Notes: a model not told the origin generated them from the letters alone. Numbered from the stretch's first letter, positions 42,601-54,422 are shown. The stretch: 64,000 bases of DNA from Leishmania martiniquensis (GCF_017916325.1 NC_090166.1:1364228-1428227), one strand, 5' to 3'. A program made the numbers and translations.

Positions 42601-43563
42601 CGGCGCCTTTTCCACTGGACGCGTCCTCACCGCATATTCCACAGCATCACTCGGCGCCACCGCAGCGTCTGAGGGCACTTGAGGCGTTTCTGCCTTGACG
42701 GTGAGCGGTGGTGCCGCCGCTGTTTCCCCGGCCACGCTGGCATCCACCTCGGCGAAGAGCCTCCGCTTCTTTGGAATACGACTGATTGTGGCGCGGTGGG
42801 CCGTAGTCATCGCCGCTGGTACTGCGGGAGACGGCGCCTCTGTAATAACTGCTGCTGGCTTCCTGAGATCAGGAAAGGTGAAAGCTTGCGCAATGGCTGT
42901 CTCAGATACAGCCGAGGTCGGCTCAGCTGGCGGCGCCTCCACTGCTTCGACTGGTGCCGTCTCCAGAGCCGGCGTCGACACGGGCGGCTGGGGCAATGGG
43001 GAGGAACAGATGTCTCGGGGCGCCGCGGGAGTAGTGTCTCTGAGGTGTTTGGCTTTGCGCGCGAGAGCGGCCGCTGCGCGCCGCTTAGCACGCAGTCGTC
43101 CGCGATGTGCACGGATGGCTGCTCGTGCCGACTTCACCGACGGCACTGCCGGCGCTGGTGTAGCTGGAGCTACCGCTTCGCCAGCGGTCACCGCAGAGGC
43201 AGCTGCGGCAACATGAGTTAGCATCACAGTAGCACGAGTCTCTTGCACCAATGCTGCAGACTCTGCTGAACGAGCGGCCGAGGCGGGTGCGTAATTATGT
43301 GCTGCCGTCGCGGGAGCTTCCTCGACGACCGGCCCTCGTGCAGCGGTCGCTGCGGGGTCCGCGGAAGCGACCTCCGGTTGCCCAGACGTAGCGACAGGGG
43401 GCTCCAGTGAAGTTGGCGGCTTCGCGGCAGGGGCAGTCGCAGTGGGCGGCGGCGCCACTGGCGGGGCCACGGGCGCATGAGGAGCTGCTGTGGGTGGCGC
43501 TTCAAGGCGCGGAGTCGCACCTGTGAGGCGAAGGCGCTTGACGCGAGATCGTCGTGGCGCCAT
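39610..43563 (-). CDS. Very large Ala/Pro/Glu-rich protein with repeated basic boxes
   Basis: 1317 residues from an ATG at 43563. Most of the chain is low-complexity Ala, Pro, Val, Thr and Glu. Embedded are recurring short basic boxes: ISRIPKKRRLFAEVD (260-274), HRISKKYTKG (359-368), MSRATKKKKRFFVEMDE (459-475), MARRRSMKRERL (547-558) and YNRIPKRFRPPR (658-669), with weaker ones further on. Two of them share basic run, aromatic, then Glu-x-Asp. The last 110 residues look folded (LRRTALDNSWDVGLRF, TLAISSFPTF, SKPRWLLKEVNETS) and have a spacing that loosely recalls a PDZ domain; this is a guess. The basic boxes could be nuclear signals or nucleic-acid contacts. The kinetoplastid family is not recognised. 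Confidence 0.8.
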   Translation of the reverse strand: MAPRRSRVKRLRLTGATPRLEAPPTAAPHAPVAPPVAPPPTATAPAAKPPTSLEPPVATSGQPEVASADPAATAARGPVVEEAPATAAHNYAPASAARSAESAALVQETRATVMLTHVAAAASAVTAGEAVAPATPAPAVPSVKSARAAIRAHRGRLRAKRRAAAALARKAKHLRDTTPAAPRDICSSPLPQPPVSTPALETAPVEAVEAPPAEPTSAVSETAIAQAFTFPDLRKPAAVITEAPSPAVPAAMTTAHRATISRIPKKRRLFAEVDASVAGETAAAPPLTVKAETPQVPSDAAVAPSDAVEYAVRTRPVEKAPSPAPPATATTTVEEVAEKACPVADAPPAPAAARRMATHRISKKYTKGAAAKLTRSGSDLVSAVAIPEATPAVAAAVTESVPSRCAAAFAREKPAVPTAPVSAALPVELPQRVASLTPQSTAPETTVAAAAAPSGRPTMSRATKKKKRFFVEMDEPPTTGATPLIPRTVATPAEACTAVTVNGAEVVATKAAEVPTAPTVNTAPIPPAAAGAVAEVAATKATATRAMARRRSMKRERLPPQAAVAEALASEPTAPTPAAARLEEAPAPLTEAAQATKVAAPGAPSGEVAMTAEPLLQVEVATPPAPQRKQHSSKAQSSKKKARRLTAAAIRRREIAAYNRIPKRFRPPRVPRSVFSRPPAEPEGTPVPTDAPVTTADVDAMEATEVLQPAVVSTTQTESMGDARMTGTETKIPAVLDAVEEAPAVEGTQSPLGAHNASAASAVEPAVVVTETTESVVPFTALAEEPRRMSQARMATKSSKTRMAPSPYKSFFTVSEEVPNADRIEPVATAAATEATTASVEAQPAAPHSHAVMEAAESSPDVRGSGVMVEAESTGVEEEAVARQSALSAESEAAPATAALEAGSTEALQPMADDRPTATEETALEEVDEPHVGKASLSSESAAIQAPASAHSQKKVVRVTNVRDMLKAIRKAKRAGKRGHAKKRLGDESSSQHITSTITSPVDEVVSAEASSLAAKAKEPAETNNADVDASPQQEAQAVASAEETEAFSATEPPPVVRTRGAEAPSVEMGTDMNAEETTATPEVTGARWAAAEDKEATQPPEALPRAEVHVPPAQAEVSGNAKGPLLHTFSSPSPARRQAAKDKIKKHAKRAAERLSMRQTYTLPAAAPVAAAYAPANPTNSPAMKTAHAAAELTVPTAEKEPAAEFVSRAALVLPSGNVVMESFTDDEMVLRRTALDNSWDVGLRFDWQERTLAISSFPTFETADKRAAHPFVQRFKSKPRWLLKEVNETSAAHMKRALDSMNRSLTARFVFRHLR

Positions 43564-46500
43564 CGCGTTGAGAACCTGACGATGAAAAGGCGAAGATGAA
43601 GCGTGTCAGCGCGCTTGTGTGAAGAAAGGCGCGCACGCAGTCGCGCGTTCTGTCTTGTGAGGTATTCGTTCACTCGGCGTGCGCGCAGACTGCAAAGGAC
43701 TCAGCGAATGTGTCTATGAAAGGGAAAAGGAAAAGTGTCTCTATGAGAGGTGTGTCTGTGTGTGAGGAGGGGTATGGCGTATATGAGGCGGTGCCCCACA
43801 AACCTGCGGGCGTACGCGCCGTGCAGCCGGTGAAGGGCGTCTATGAAAAATTATGAGAAGGGAGAGAGAAGCACCCGGGCACAACACGAAGCACACGTGA
43901 CAGAGTCGAGAGGTGTTTGTGTGAGTGGATGAGAGCAGTGGTTCCACATGAAGCGCTTCGGTAACGAAGTTGAAGCTGTATGCCGCTGGTGCCTTCACGG
44001 CGTCACATGCATGTATGCGTGTATATATATATATATTTCAGCACTGAAGCTCCTTTACAAAGGACTCTGTCGGCACTCACGCGTGAGGGGTGCCATGGAG
44101 TCACGGAAGAGCAGCAACGTGGAGGAGGGAGAGAAGAGAGAGAGAGGCAAAGCCGCAGAGGTTTAGTGGCGGGGTGAGAGAAGCACACTGTCACAGAGCG
44201 TGCGGTTGACGTTTTTCTTGCAGCATGGACAGCGGATGCTGACGCGAACTCCTCCTCCTCCTCCAAGAAGCGCGCAAACACACGGAGAGGCCCCTCACCT
44301 AAAATGTTACACACACACACACTGAAAGAGACGAGGCCGATGGTGGTGATAGACGGCTCGACGGGCTCTGAGGTGAAACGGAAATACGAATGCGCCTCTT
44401 GTAGTGGTGTCGGGCGGTGCGTAGTAAGAGGGGAGGAGAGCGCCTCGGCCTCCCCACCAGAGGGGCTCGCGCGAGGAGAGCCGAATTGAAAAAAACACGC
44501 CCAGAAGAGAAGGGGTCGCAGCGCGAAACGGCCGCACGCAGTACTTCTCGTTGCCGGACGCGTCTGGTCAAAGTACGGGATACCACACAGACCTGAAGGG
44601 GGCGCAGTGGCGACACTGAAAGCGCGCCAGTGCGCATTGCAGTGAGAGCGAGACGAAGCGCGCACATCAACGCGGCGGGAACACATTTCGTCACCGAGAG
44701 AGAATAGCACGCCTGCACAAGACGGGGAAGAGAGCAGAAGGGGGCAACGGCGTCGTCTTTGATGATTCTGGTGTAACTAGACCACGTGAACACACCCGAA
44801 ACCAACGGAGGAGGAGCGCATCAATGAAACGGCCACGCCTCCCCCCTCCCCCCTCCAACGAGGACAGAAGGATGAGGAGGAAGAAAACAGAATGCGGCGC
44901 TCATGCGACCGAAGACACACCGGCAAAGAGGGGGCGGGTGGCGGACGCCAAAGGCCACGCGGGAGCCACAGGCGCGGTAAGGAAATATGCGGCACATAAA
45001 GAGAGCCAATGCGAATAAGAATAGAGGAAACAGAGCCGACTGTGCAACGAAGAGTGGGGCAGTGGTGGCTGGCGCACTTCGCACAGGGAGGGAGGATAAG
45101 AGGGGGGGAGGAGAAAGGGGGAGGGGAAGCAGATAGATGGCTCTGGTGGGTAGACAACTGCCGAACAAGAGCGCTGCAATAGTGGCAGAGGACTAGGGGG
45201 ACAGTGAAGAGCGGAGAGAGCGATGAAGGCCAAGTCGGGCGAATCTCTGCGGCTCAGCTTTTCTACTTTCCGTCCGTGAAGTGTTTCTGCTGGGAGGGGG
45301 CAGAGTGAAGGTGCACCGACGCCCATGCGCGTACTTTGGCGAGGATGTCCCGCCCGAGGGAGGCCCAACGGCAAAGAGAACACACAGAAGAGACCCACTG
45401 GGGGGAGCCGAGCCAACGACTCGACACACACACGCACGCATGCGAGGGCATCACTGCACAGTGGTGCGATGAGGGGATCAGGAGAACAACGGTTCGAGGG
45501 CATAAATCGCGCGGCTACTGGGTCCTTTTCCTCTCCCTCGGCCCAGCGAACACCCTTCTGGAAGGGAGTCCACAGCCCTCGCGGATACATCTGCAAGCCT
45601 GGCAGAGCTCCGTGGCCGCTTCAACACAGCTCAGAGACATATACACACATACACACACAAAAAGCGGTTGCGCGGAATGGATGGCAATATGAGTCTCACG
45701 TAGCGTCGATGAACAAAACGTGAAGGGAGGGTGGCGGTGAGTATTCAAAATAAGGTGACTGGCCGGTGACGATTGCGTGGCCGGAGAAGAGCAGCAGACA
45801 ACGGGGGAGAGGGGCGAAGCAACGCGAAAGGGGGACGGAGGGAAGGGAAGGGGGTGAGGGCGAAACGATAGGGATGTCAGCACAGAGCCTGTGGTGTCTG
45901 CTGTCCCACCTCTCAGTCGCAGCGACGATCTGTTGGATGCCGACGAAAGGTAAGAGCAGACACCGTACGTACAGCCGCTTCGTCTAGCGTGTACTTCTGC
46001 TTGTGGTTCTCATTTCCTCCGCGGTTAGCAGAGTGAGCGAGCGGAAGGGTTGGGCGTGGCTGAGAATGTCCCATTCCTAACCGTTATGGATATGCTATGC
46101 CTGTATGGCACGCACACTCTCACGTGGACATACGCAGAAGAGGAAGGGATCGAGTGGGCCGCTTTGAAAAAAAAACGCTCCCTTCTCTCGTGTGCCTCCC
46201 TCGTTCCAACTTTTTGAATGATGCTGGAGCGCTTAGTTTTTTTTTCACTTCCATTTCTTTGTAATTTACGTCTTCGTTATGAAGGATGGACACACATGTC
46301 TTACACACAAATCCAGTCACCAACACACACACACACACACACGACACACCCACCAAAAAAGAAAAACATAGTGAAGGGGAAAGAGGCGCCGGCACGCACT
46401 CACATACACAGACTGGCGCGCGCGTGAGCAAACCTTCTTGGGTGGTTTTCTTTGCATTTCCTTTTCCACCTATTAGAGCCTGGACATTGACAGCAAGCCG

Positions 46501-47903
46501 TACGCCCAAGTGGGCCGCCGTTGCTGCATGTCTGTATTTTTTTTGCTCTATGTCGAGGACACCATTCTCACTCTGGAAGCAGAGAAAGAGAGAGAACGAG
46601 AGACGGCGCGCACGACTTCTGCACGTTCATACACTTATATGCAGAGAGGCCAGCGTGCAACGAATGAGCGCGCTGGCCAACTCAGAGCCACCGTCCTAAG
46701 AGACAGGTCGATGTGCCCGCTGAATCCCCCTCCAGCCCCCTCCCCCCGACACACGCACCGGATAAGAAAGAGGAGAAGAGCGCCAAAGGCACAGAAACAA
46801 TCAGAGCTCAAATGAGCCTCTTTTGGTGTAAGGGTAGATGGGCACCTGTCTCTTCTCGGCTTGTGGTCTCCGGCGGCGGTGGTCGAGGGGGAGGAGGAGG
46901 AGGGGGGTACAGCCGCTGGACACCACAGAACAACGAGCGGCCGCAATGGGGTGGGGACAGAGAGGGTAGGGAAAGGAGGAGGAGACAGACGGACAGAGAG
47001 ACACGGAGATGTCCTGTTCCAATGTGCAGACGACCATTTCAACAAACAAGCCGACCAATGAAAAGAAAAAAGCGTCCCCGCCCTTGTCCAGACACGCCAC
47101 GCACTGCGTCAGAGGTGATGCGGCGAATGCGAAGGGAAACAGAAAACCAAAGGGGAAACAGAACAGAGAAAAACACACACGAAAAGAGGCGGGCAGAGTT
47201 TGGGTAGCAGACACGCGGGCAGCTGGAGAGGAGGGGGGAGGAGGAAAGGGGGGACCACCCGACTGCCTCTTCCCTCCCCTCTCTGGGAAGGGGGCTAGAG
47301 GGGGGAGAGAGGGGAACGGGAGAAAGGCAACAAAGAAGAGGTGAGGCATTGTTACATGCGAGTACACGTACATGTACACTTACACAGTCTTAGTTGAGCG
47401 CACGAGGCCCATCAGCGCGGGTGTGTGCATGGCTGTGCGCGCGAGCACGTGTCGAGGAGGGGGGCACAGTGGCGAGTGAACGAGTGGGCCACCATGCCGA
47501 AAAAGGCTAAAAGAAACATAGTCCGTATGCGCACGTCACATCACGTGCACGCTCGAGAGCAGAAGCGTAACACACAAAAAACTCAAAGAAAAGCAGTCGA
47601 TGCCTTGATGTGTTAGGATACCTCTACAATGTCGCTGACCCGTCCCACTATGCCTCTTTCAACGTGAGCAGCACAATGAGGTCGCCTTCCGCCGAAGCAA
47701 CACGAAAAGACAGCAAGAGAGAGAAGGAGAGAGATAGAGGGACGACCGTCAACAGCTGACTGAGCGAAACGCGCAGCCAAAATGAGGAAGGCAGGGCAGA
47801 AATGGATCGGGAGCATGTGTCACCGCGTCCCCCGAGAGGCCTCATTGCTCTTGCCCAGTCTGATTCGGTACCGCTCTCACGTGCGCGACGGCTCTCTGCG
47901 ACT
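43564..47903. other. Long gene-free stretch
   Basis: About 4.3 kb, the largest gap in the window. It holds TA repeats at 44023-44036, CA runs at 44306-44322 and 46321-46342, and purine-rich runs throughout. Minus-strand open frames here are pyrimidine-tract translations. It must contain the 3' UTR of the RRM gene and the 5' flank of the Ala-rich gene. No gene or RNA was recognised. Confidence 0.5.
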
Positions 47904-48848
47904 CTACGGCCCGCTTGTCACGGTGAAGGTGGGCGTGGTCATGATGAGGTCCTCGTCGGGCTCCGGCGCGGTGTAGCGAGCAATGTGGCGGAGCCGATTC
48001 GAGTCCGAAAGAGCGTGCTTCTTCACCTCCCCACTCATGTTCCAGATGGACGCGGCCGAACCACGGCCCATGTCGCCGCTGCTGGTGCTCTCGTGTGGGG
48101 GCATGCCGCTGTGCTTTGTATAGCCCATCGCGCTGTTGGCGGCACCACCAATGCTGTAGAGCTGGCTGCGCCGACCGAGGTTGTAGAGGTTGTCGTAGCT
48201 GCCGTAGTACTGCGTTTCGGCCTGTTCAGTGAGCGGGCCCATCGCGCGAGGGCCACGGGACGGGTTGCGTGGGTAGCGCATGGAGGGAATGTCACCGCTT
48301 GACTGCGATGACCGGATGGCTGGCCCACTCGCCGATACCGTAAAGCCACCACCGTTGTTGAGGCCAGGGGACGAGTAGGCACTCGCGCCGCCGCTGCCGG
48401 GGACGCTGGAGTAGGGTCCAGGCATGCTGTTACTTCCGGTGCCGGTGCCGGATGGGTTTGTGCGGCGCATGATCTCTGCCTGCGTCTTCTGCCAGCGGCC
48501 CCACGAGGTGCACTCGGGGCTCTTGTCCGCATAGCTCACCTGAATGTATCGTACTTTGTTCTCCTCTTCGTCTGGTGAGGAGAAGGTGAAGACGTTGTGC
48601 AGCGCGGCGATGGCTGCGTCAGCCTCCGTCGTCGTCTCATACCAAACAAAGGCTGTTGGGATGCGGCGCTCCTCGTTGGGTGTCACCGTGGTGGAATGGC
48701 GGACAATGTTGAGGTGCAGAATCTTGCCATAGCAGCTGAACACAGGGTAGAGATCCTGCTCTGTGACGTAGGGCTCCAGCTGGCCGACGAAGATGCGCGC
48801 TTTCGACTGAGACACAGCGTACCGCGACGGGCGAACGTTGTGCGACAT
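47904..48848 (-). CDS. RRM-type RNA-binding protein
   Basis: 314 residues from an ATG at 48848. One RNA-recognition motif occupies about residues 17-105: RNP2 is IFVGQL, the helix follows in YVTEQDLYPVFSCYGKILHL, and the RNP1 position reads IPTAFVWYE, less basic than the consensus but with the aromatic residues. The rest is Gly/Ser/Asn/Tyr-rich, disordered and typical of RNA-granule proteins (SNSMPGPYSSVPGSGGASAY). Kinetoplastids rely on such proteins for post-transcriptional control of mRNA stability and translation, because promoters of single genes are lacking. The target is unknown. A strong CT tract lies opposite 48873-48902, just upstream. Confidence 0.9.
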   Translation of the reverse strand: MSHNVRPSRYAVSQSKARIFVGQLEPYVTEQDLYPVFSCYGKILHLNIVRHSTTVTPNEERRIPTAFVWYETTTEADAAIAALHNVFTFSSPDEEENKVRYIQVSYADKSPECTSWGRWQKTQAEIMRRTNPSGTGTGSNSMPGPYSSVPGSGGASAYSSPGLNNGGGFTVSASGPAIRSSQSSGDIPSMRYPRNPSRGPRAMGPLTEQAETQYYGSYDNLYNLGRRSQLYSIGGAANSAMGYTKHSGMPPHESTSSGDMGRGSAASIWNMSGEVKKHALSDSNRLRHIARYTAPEPDEDLIMTTPTFTVTSGP

Positions 48849-51400
48849 GGCTGTTGTGTCGGCCTCGGTGAAGGGAGTGGGGGGGGGGAGTGCGAGAGAA
48901 GGCTCTGAGATGGCAGAGGTGGCTACCGCGCTTCACTACGGGAAGCGTTCTACACGCAGCCGCGTCTGTGCGCCAGCCAAGAGAGCAAACGCGCGAGCGA
49001 ACAGACAGACAGACAGAGAGGTTACACAATGAAAAGCCACCCAGGAAATCAGATTCGCCAACTCAAACAGCAGCAGCGTTCCACACGTGCACTACACCGC
49101 AAACGGCAGTTCCCGTTGGAACGGCAAAGCAAACACACGCCAAGACACAATATATATATATATGTATATGTATATGTATATATATATATATGTGTGTGTG
49201 TGTGTGCGTGTGCCCGAGTCTAAGAAGGCGAATGATAATTGCTGATGGTGTGACAGTTTTTAAAGAAGCGATGGAGAGTGCACGCGTGTGTGCGTGTGGT
49301 AGAGAACCGCTCTGCGGTGGAGTGAGGGCTCCGCCAGCACGAGAGGAGGGAAGAAAACGAACACCTACGACGAAAAAGGAAAAGAGAGGAGAGACGAAGC
49401 TGAAAAATATTAAACACTTCGCGTACTTTAGGAGAGGAGCGCGTTGGGAGAGCACAGACGCCGACTTTACCAATGGACACGGCTTCTCTTTTCCTTTCTT
49501 TTAATTTTTTTTTCAGGGGAGGGGGAGAGGGCTGAGGGGATGTCTTTTCCTTTTTTCGGCTCTCTCTTCTAAAAAGCACCGGCGCGACACAGCGAACGAA
49601 CAAACAGCAACTAAAAAGAGCGTGTACCTCTCGTGAGCCTTGCTGCGTCACAGGCCCATGCGCCTTCGAGGAAAAAAGAGTGTGAAGGGTTGAGAGAGAG
49701 AGAGACGCGCGCAGCGGCGACGCTTGTGGCCACTCCGGCAGCAGCAGACACCACAGTCGACAGTGAGGAACAACGCCAAAAACAGAGAGAGGCCCACGCT
49801 AAAGCGAAACCGCCAAGGGACGTGTGTGTGTGTGGGAAGGGTGGGGGGGTGGGGTGCACAGGAAGCGCGGGAGCTGAAGCACACGCCGACCGACAGCAAC
49901 GGCTGATGGGGAAGCGAGACAGGGGGTAGAGGAGGGTGAAGAGGAGAGAAAAAGAGCGAAACAGCAGCAGCAGCAGCGGAGTGAGGAGAGGAGGGAGGGA
50001 GAGGGAGGAAGAAGTGCGCGAAGGGGACAATGCAAAGGCAAAACGCGCTCCCCACAGAAACTGAGGCGTCAATCAGGCACACACACACACACACCTTAAA
50101 GCAATAGGCACGACGGTGACGACCACCGCAACGTCAAGAGAGTGGAAACAGCAGCAGTTGATGAAACGGCAGCGAAGACGCTACAGCAGAAAGAGAGAGA
50201 GAAGCGAAAGGGGAAAGAGAAGGCGAAGCCGGGCGGTAAAGGAGGCGGGGGCGGTGTCGACGTCGTCTCTGCTCCGGTGGGTATGCGTCGCCGTCTGTTG
50301 TGGCCGCGTCCCCTCTTCTGAATTCTACGGCGTATGCACACGCGGATGGAGGTGCGGCTACCGCGACAGTATCTACGAGTGCGTGCAGGTCGTGAGGACG
50401 CGAGTATGACAGGAGAAATGTCAATGGAGTCTAAGTGAGGACTGCGTCCACTACGGTAAGCACAGAAAGTGGGCCGTATTTCTTTCCCCTCCTTTCCCCT
50501 GTGCACGTTGTTGCGTCTGCGAAACTTATCTGTTAATCGGCAACGCCGAACTCACGTGCACACACGCGCACACCAGCGGTCGGGAGCTCCCGCCTCTGTA
50601 ATGGCGAGTGACTGGAAAGGGCCGAGGAGGCGGAGAAAACGATGAGCCTCACGCACGTTTCGAGGACACAAAGGGAACACGCATGCACGCACCAGAGGAG
50701 CACGCACGAGTCACAGCGTGGCACACGCGCGTGTGGACGCAGCAAGCGACAAAAAAATGAAGAGAGCACAACACAACACAACAGAAAGAGAGCGCACACA
50801 CACGAAGGCAAAAGGAAAAAAAAAGATGGACAAAAAAGATTTCTTCGGATGCGTTGGGCACATGGCGTTTGGTATGAAGCACATCGGCGTGCGTTCGCGC
50901 GTACGAGAGTGGGAGGAGGACGCGCGGGAGACGAACGAGAAGAGGGAGCAAAGCAACGGGCGAGCGAATGTGGCGTAGAGTGTGTGGCGGGCTCATGAGA
51001 GGCGATGGTTCCAATGGTCTGCCTGCGAAAGCCGCATCGCATACTGACTGGAGCGAAAAGGAGGAGGTCGGAGGCAGCCGAGGCTCAGAGGGCCGCCCTC
51101 AATGGCGGTGCCACAACGGGTGCCAGGGGTGAGGGGTGCAGAAGACGTGCCCATCTGTCGCGCAACCTCCTTTGTACGCATCGCAAAGACAGCGTTTGAC
51201 TCGTGAGCCACTTCTGCTATCTCGCGTATCCTCTCTTGTGGAAGACGGCGGAGAGAGAGGGAGGGAGCTCCCCTGCTTTTATTTTATTTTTCCGATTCAG
51301 TTCGGCCGAGACGGCGGTGCTATACGAGGAGTCACACAAACAGTCACACATCGGCCTCTTCCTGTTCCTCACGTTCTTTTCGGGCGCTCCTTTGTAGCAG
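48849..51400. other. Intergenic region with TA/TG microsatellites
   Basis: About 2.5 kb. The clearest element is a compound (TA)n(TG)n run at about 49149-49207. There are also (AG) runs at 49693-49706, GT at 49822-49833 and CA at 50080-50094. No gene is supported. Confidence 0.5.
49149..49207. repeat. Compound (TA)/(TG) microsatellite
   Basis: Alternating purine-pyrimidine tract, TA with interspersed TG, then pure TG, in the region upstream of the RRM gene. Confidence 0.9.
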
Positions 51401-51901
51401 TCATTCATCGCCAAAGAAGGCCATGGCCTCCTCGTCCACGGCGTCTGTCCATTCTTCGCCGTTTCCTGCGACCTGCATCGCAGGCGTTTCGACAGCGCCG
51501 GCCTTTGCTGTGTCTACAGATGGTGCCGGAGGCGGCGCAAAATTTTCGACGGCGTTTGGCACCGTTGCCTCTCTCATGGGCTGCTCTGTCGTCGTCTCGA
51601 TAGGTGCGGTGGCGAGGTTAGCCATGGAAATCGTTGCGGCTCCCGCCCGATTTGGACTGACGTCTGTGAAGGTGATGTGGAGCGGTGCGGCGTGCACGTA
51701 CACCCCTCTGGCGCCAAAGACGAGAATGTGCTGGGCTGATCTGGCATCGAGCGGCAGAGATGAGGCCAGTTGGCAGTGATGCCGCTCCGCGGTGCTATTG
51801 GTGCACCTGGGGTGGTCACTCAGAGGTTGGGTCCAGTGTGCCGCTTCGGCAGATATGCGGAGAGACACGGGGACCTCGTGCCAGCAGACACTTCTGCTCA
51901 T
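51401..51901 (-). CDS. Small hypothetical protein with acidic tail
   Basis: 166 residues from an ATG at 51901 (MSRSVCWHEVPVSLRISAEA). The first 90 residues look folded, with strands such as AQHILVFGARGVYVHAAPLH. The middle is Ala/Pro/Thr-rich and the C-terminus is short and acidic (EEWTDAVDEEAMAFFGDE), a peptide of the kind often used to bind a partner. No domain is recognised. It is in the direction of the array and is flanked by ordinary intergenic DNA. Confidence 0.65.
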   Translation of the reverse strand: MSRSVCWHEVPVSLRISAEAAHWTQPLSDHPRCTNSTAERHHCQLASSLPLDARSAQHILVFGARGVYVHAAPLHITFTDVSPNRAGAATISMANLATAPIETTTEQPMREATVPNAVENFAPPPAPSVDTAKAGAVETPAMQVAGNGEEWTDAVDEEAMAFFGDE

Positions 51902-54422
51902 TTTTAGCTCTGAGTAAGGAGCACCTCGTCAGCACCGCGCGCAGCTTCCGACGCTACAAAGGCGGGTGGGGACGAAAACACAAGGGCGAAAAGGCATCGA
52001 GATGCACCTGAAGCGGTGGGAGGGGGAAAAGAGAGACAGTGAAGAGGTGCAGAGGAGAGAGCAGCTGCCGATGGGGGGTGGACAGAATAAAAAAGAAGAG
52101 CGCCTCTACGTCAGCAGTGGGCATGCGAGGAGAACGGCGGGAGATGTGTGCAGCAACATGTCCGAAGGCACTCGCGTGCTGGAGAGGTGCAGCGCCGAGA
52201 GTACCTCGTCTCTCTTCGTTCCCGCTGATGTTAAGCGCACAGCTCCCCACCTAAGGGTCCGCTTTTAAGCGCACCGAAGGCAGGTCACGACGCACACCGT
52301 AGTCGAGGTCCTGATGATCTCAGCTGGGGTGGTGCCCTTCGAGCGAGAGCCGCGAATAAGAGGAGGCGGGTGCCTCTCGTCGCACGAGATGGCTCGTTCA
52401 TGTTTCCCTCTCATTGGCAAACCTCCCGTGCTGCCCAACGTGGATGAGCCTCTTCTCCTTCCACAGACCCCAAGGGCACGTGGATCCGACGGCGGCAGAC
52501 ACTCCTGCATAGAGCGCACCCACAGGGTGAGGGAGAGAGCTGCGCATTCGTCTACTAACTGCCCCATGCCCCTCCCCCTACTCATTCACACATAAACAAC
52601 AAAAAAAAGAGACATAACCCCATAAGACGGGCTGCCGCCTCACAGGGGGGCGCGACCGGCAGGCGCATACGGCCAAACACGGGCGCGCGCGGTGGAGGCG
52701 GTGGGGGTGGGGATGGGAGGGGAAAAGAGAGGTGCAACATAGGGGGCGCCTCGGATGAGGTGTCGTGGGTGAGACAGCAGTGAGAGAGGAGGGGGCGGAA
52801 GGGGAGGACTTGAAGGACATCCCATCCTCGGGTGGGCTCTCTACACGTTCCTTTATTCTCAGAGAAGAAGTACGGCGCTTCCACTTGGATTTGGTCCTTC
52901 GAGATGCGATGTCTTCGATGGCATTCGAAGAAACGCAGGCGCGCACCGAAAAAAAAGGGAGAGGAGGAGAGCGGTGCACGTCCGCAGCAGCACAGCTGAC
53001 CGACCGCCGCATGAGAAGCTGAAAAGAGAGCGCTCTCCTCTCCCTTCCTGCACGGGGGGGGCCGGTGTCGTCGCGTCAGCAAATCCCAGATGACGGCAAC
53101 AAGCAGGTGGACACGGGGGCAGCAGCAGCTGCTTGTTGCTCGTCAGAGAGTGGTGAGGGATGGCCGGGGAGGAGGAGAAGCAATCTACAAGCCATCCGTG
53201 TAGTTACGCAAAGAAGAGAGGTGGATGAATAGAAGAGGAGAGAAGGGCGTGGGCGCAGAGACGGCAGAGCAGCGAGACGCCTTAATCCTTACACAGGCGC
53301 GTATACTTCGCGACCCACCACAGACCAGAGGAGAGAAGGGGAGCTGAGCACCGCTGCACGGACTCGCAGTAGTGCAAGCCAGCAACGACGAGAGCAGAAG
53401 TGCGTTGCTGCATCCGTGCACGAAGAGGACGGCTGCGGCTTCCCTTCCGATGGAGAATATAAAATGACATATATGTCTCTGTATGCATACATGAGCTTCT
53501 TCATATATATATGTGTGTGTGGTGTACCCCTCCAGCGTACCCATTGTGTCTTCGCACCACGAAGTACGCAGGGGAGTGACTTCTGGGCTGCGCGCGCATC
53601 CATTAGCGAACGCCGTGACTTCCAAGAGGACACACACACACACACAGACACATTTTTTATAGCTACGCGCATGCACGCAGAGAGCGCGGTGGTGAAGGAA
53701 AAAAAAGAGACGAGGGAGGGGGAGGGAAGGCAACCGAAATGTACGCACACACGGGGGGGAGCTTTGTGGTAAGTCGAAGGCGTGCAGCGAAAGCCCTGCC
53801 GGCAAGCATATACCAAAGGTCGCGCACCTCCCACCTGAGCCGCTGAGTTCAGGAGAAAGAGCCACGCAGCCGCGAGGCCACCGCTAGTCTACAACCCAAT
53901 GGCAGAGGAGGGACCTGTGTGCGTGGGGGAGGGAGGGAAGGGGGGGCATCCTCTCTTGCACTGGAAGGTGAGCGCGCGCAAAGCGGATAGCGGAAAGCAA
54001 GCAAAAAAATGGACGGCGCAGCAAGAAGGAGATCCGTGCGGAGAGCAGTCACATCAGGCTGATTCGCATGCATGACGCAGAGAGGAATGGGGGAGGGATA
54101 TGCATCAGTGCCGGTGAGTCGTCCAATCAGAGGGCACGTGTTGCACAGTGTACGGGAGCCGAAATGGAAACAAGGGAAAGGCTACAGGGAGGGAGAGAGG
54201 GAGGGGTGGCGGTGGTGGCCGTGGGGAGGGGGGAGGAGGAGGTGAATGAAGAGCAGAGAACATGAAGAAGGGCGCGGGTGAGGTGGTAGCGGCGGTCTCG
54301 CTACTCAGAGAAAAAAGAAAGGAGGAAGCGTTCGAAATGCCTGTCGGATGCTCGACGCTTCCGGGTGCTCGTATAGCCCCGGGGACGCTACCAGCGGAGG
54401 GTGGGGGGAGGGACATGGCGGC
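51902..54422. other. Intergenic region
   Basis: About 2.5 kb with purine-rich plus-strand runs, AT/GT tracts at 53502-53522 and a CA run at 53631-53645. A 106-residue ATG frame at 52265-52585 on the minus strand has no family features and is not accepted as a gene. Confidence 0.5.

Noticed and set aside
52265..52585. Minus-strand ATG frame of 106 codons
   Set aside because: Right strand and ATG, but no family feature and weak acceptor context; kept only as a remote possibility.
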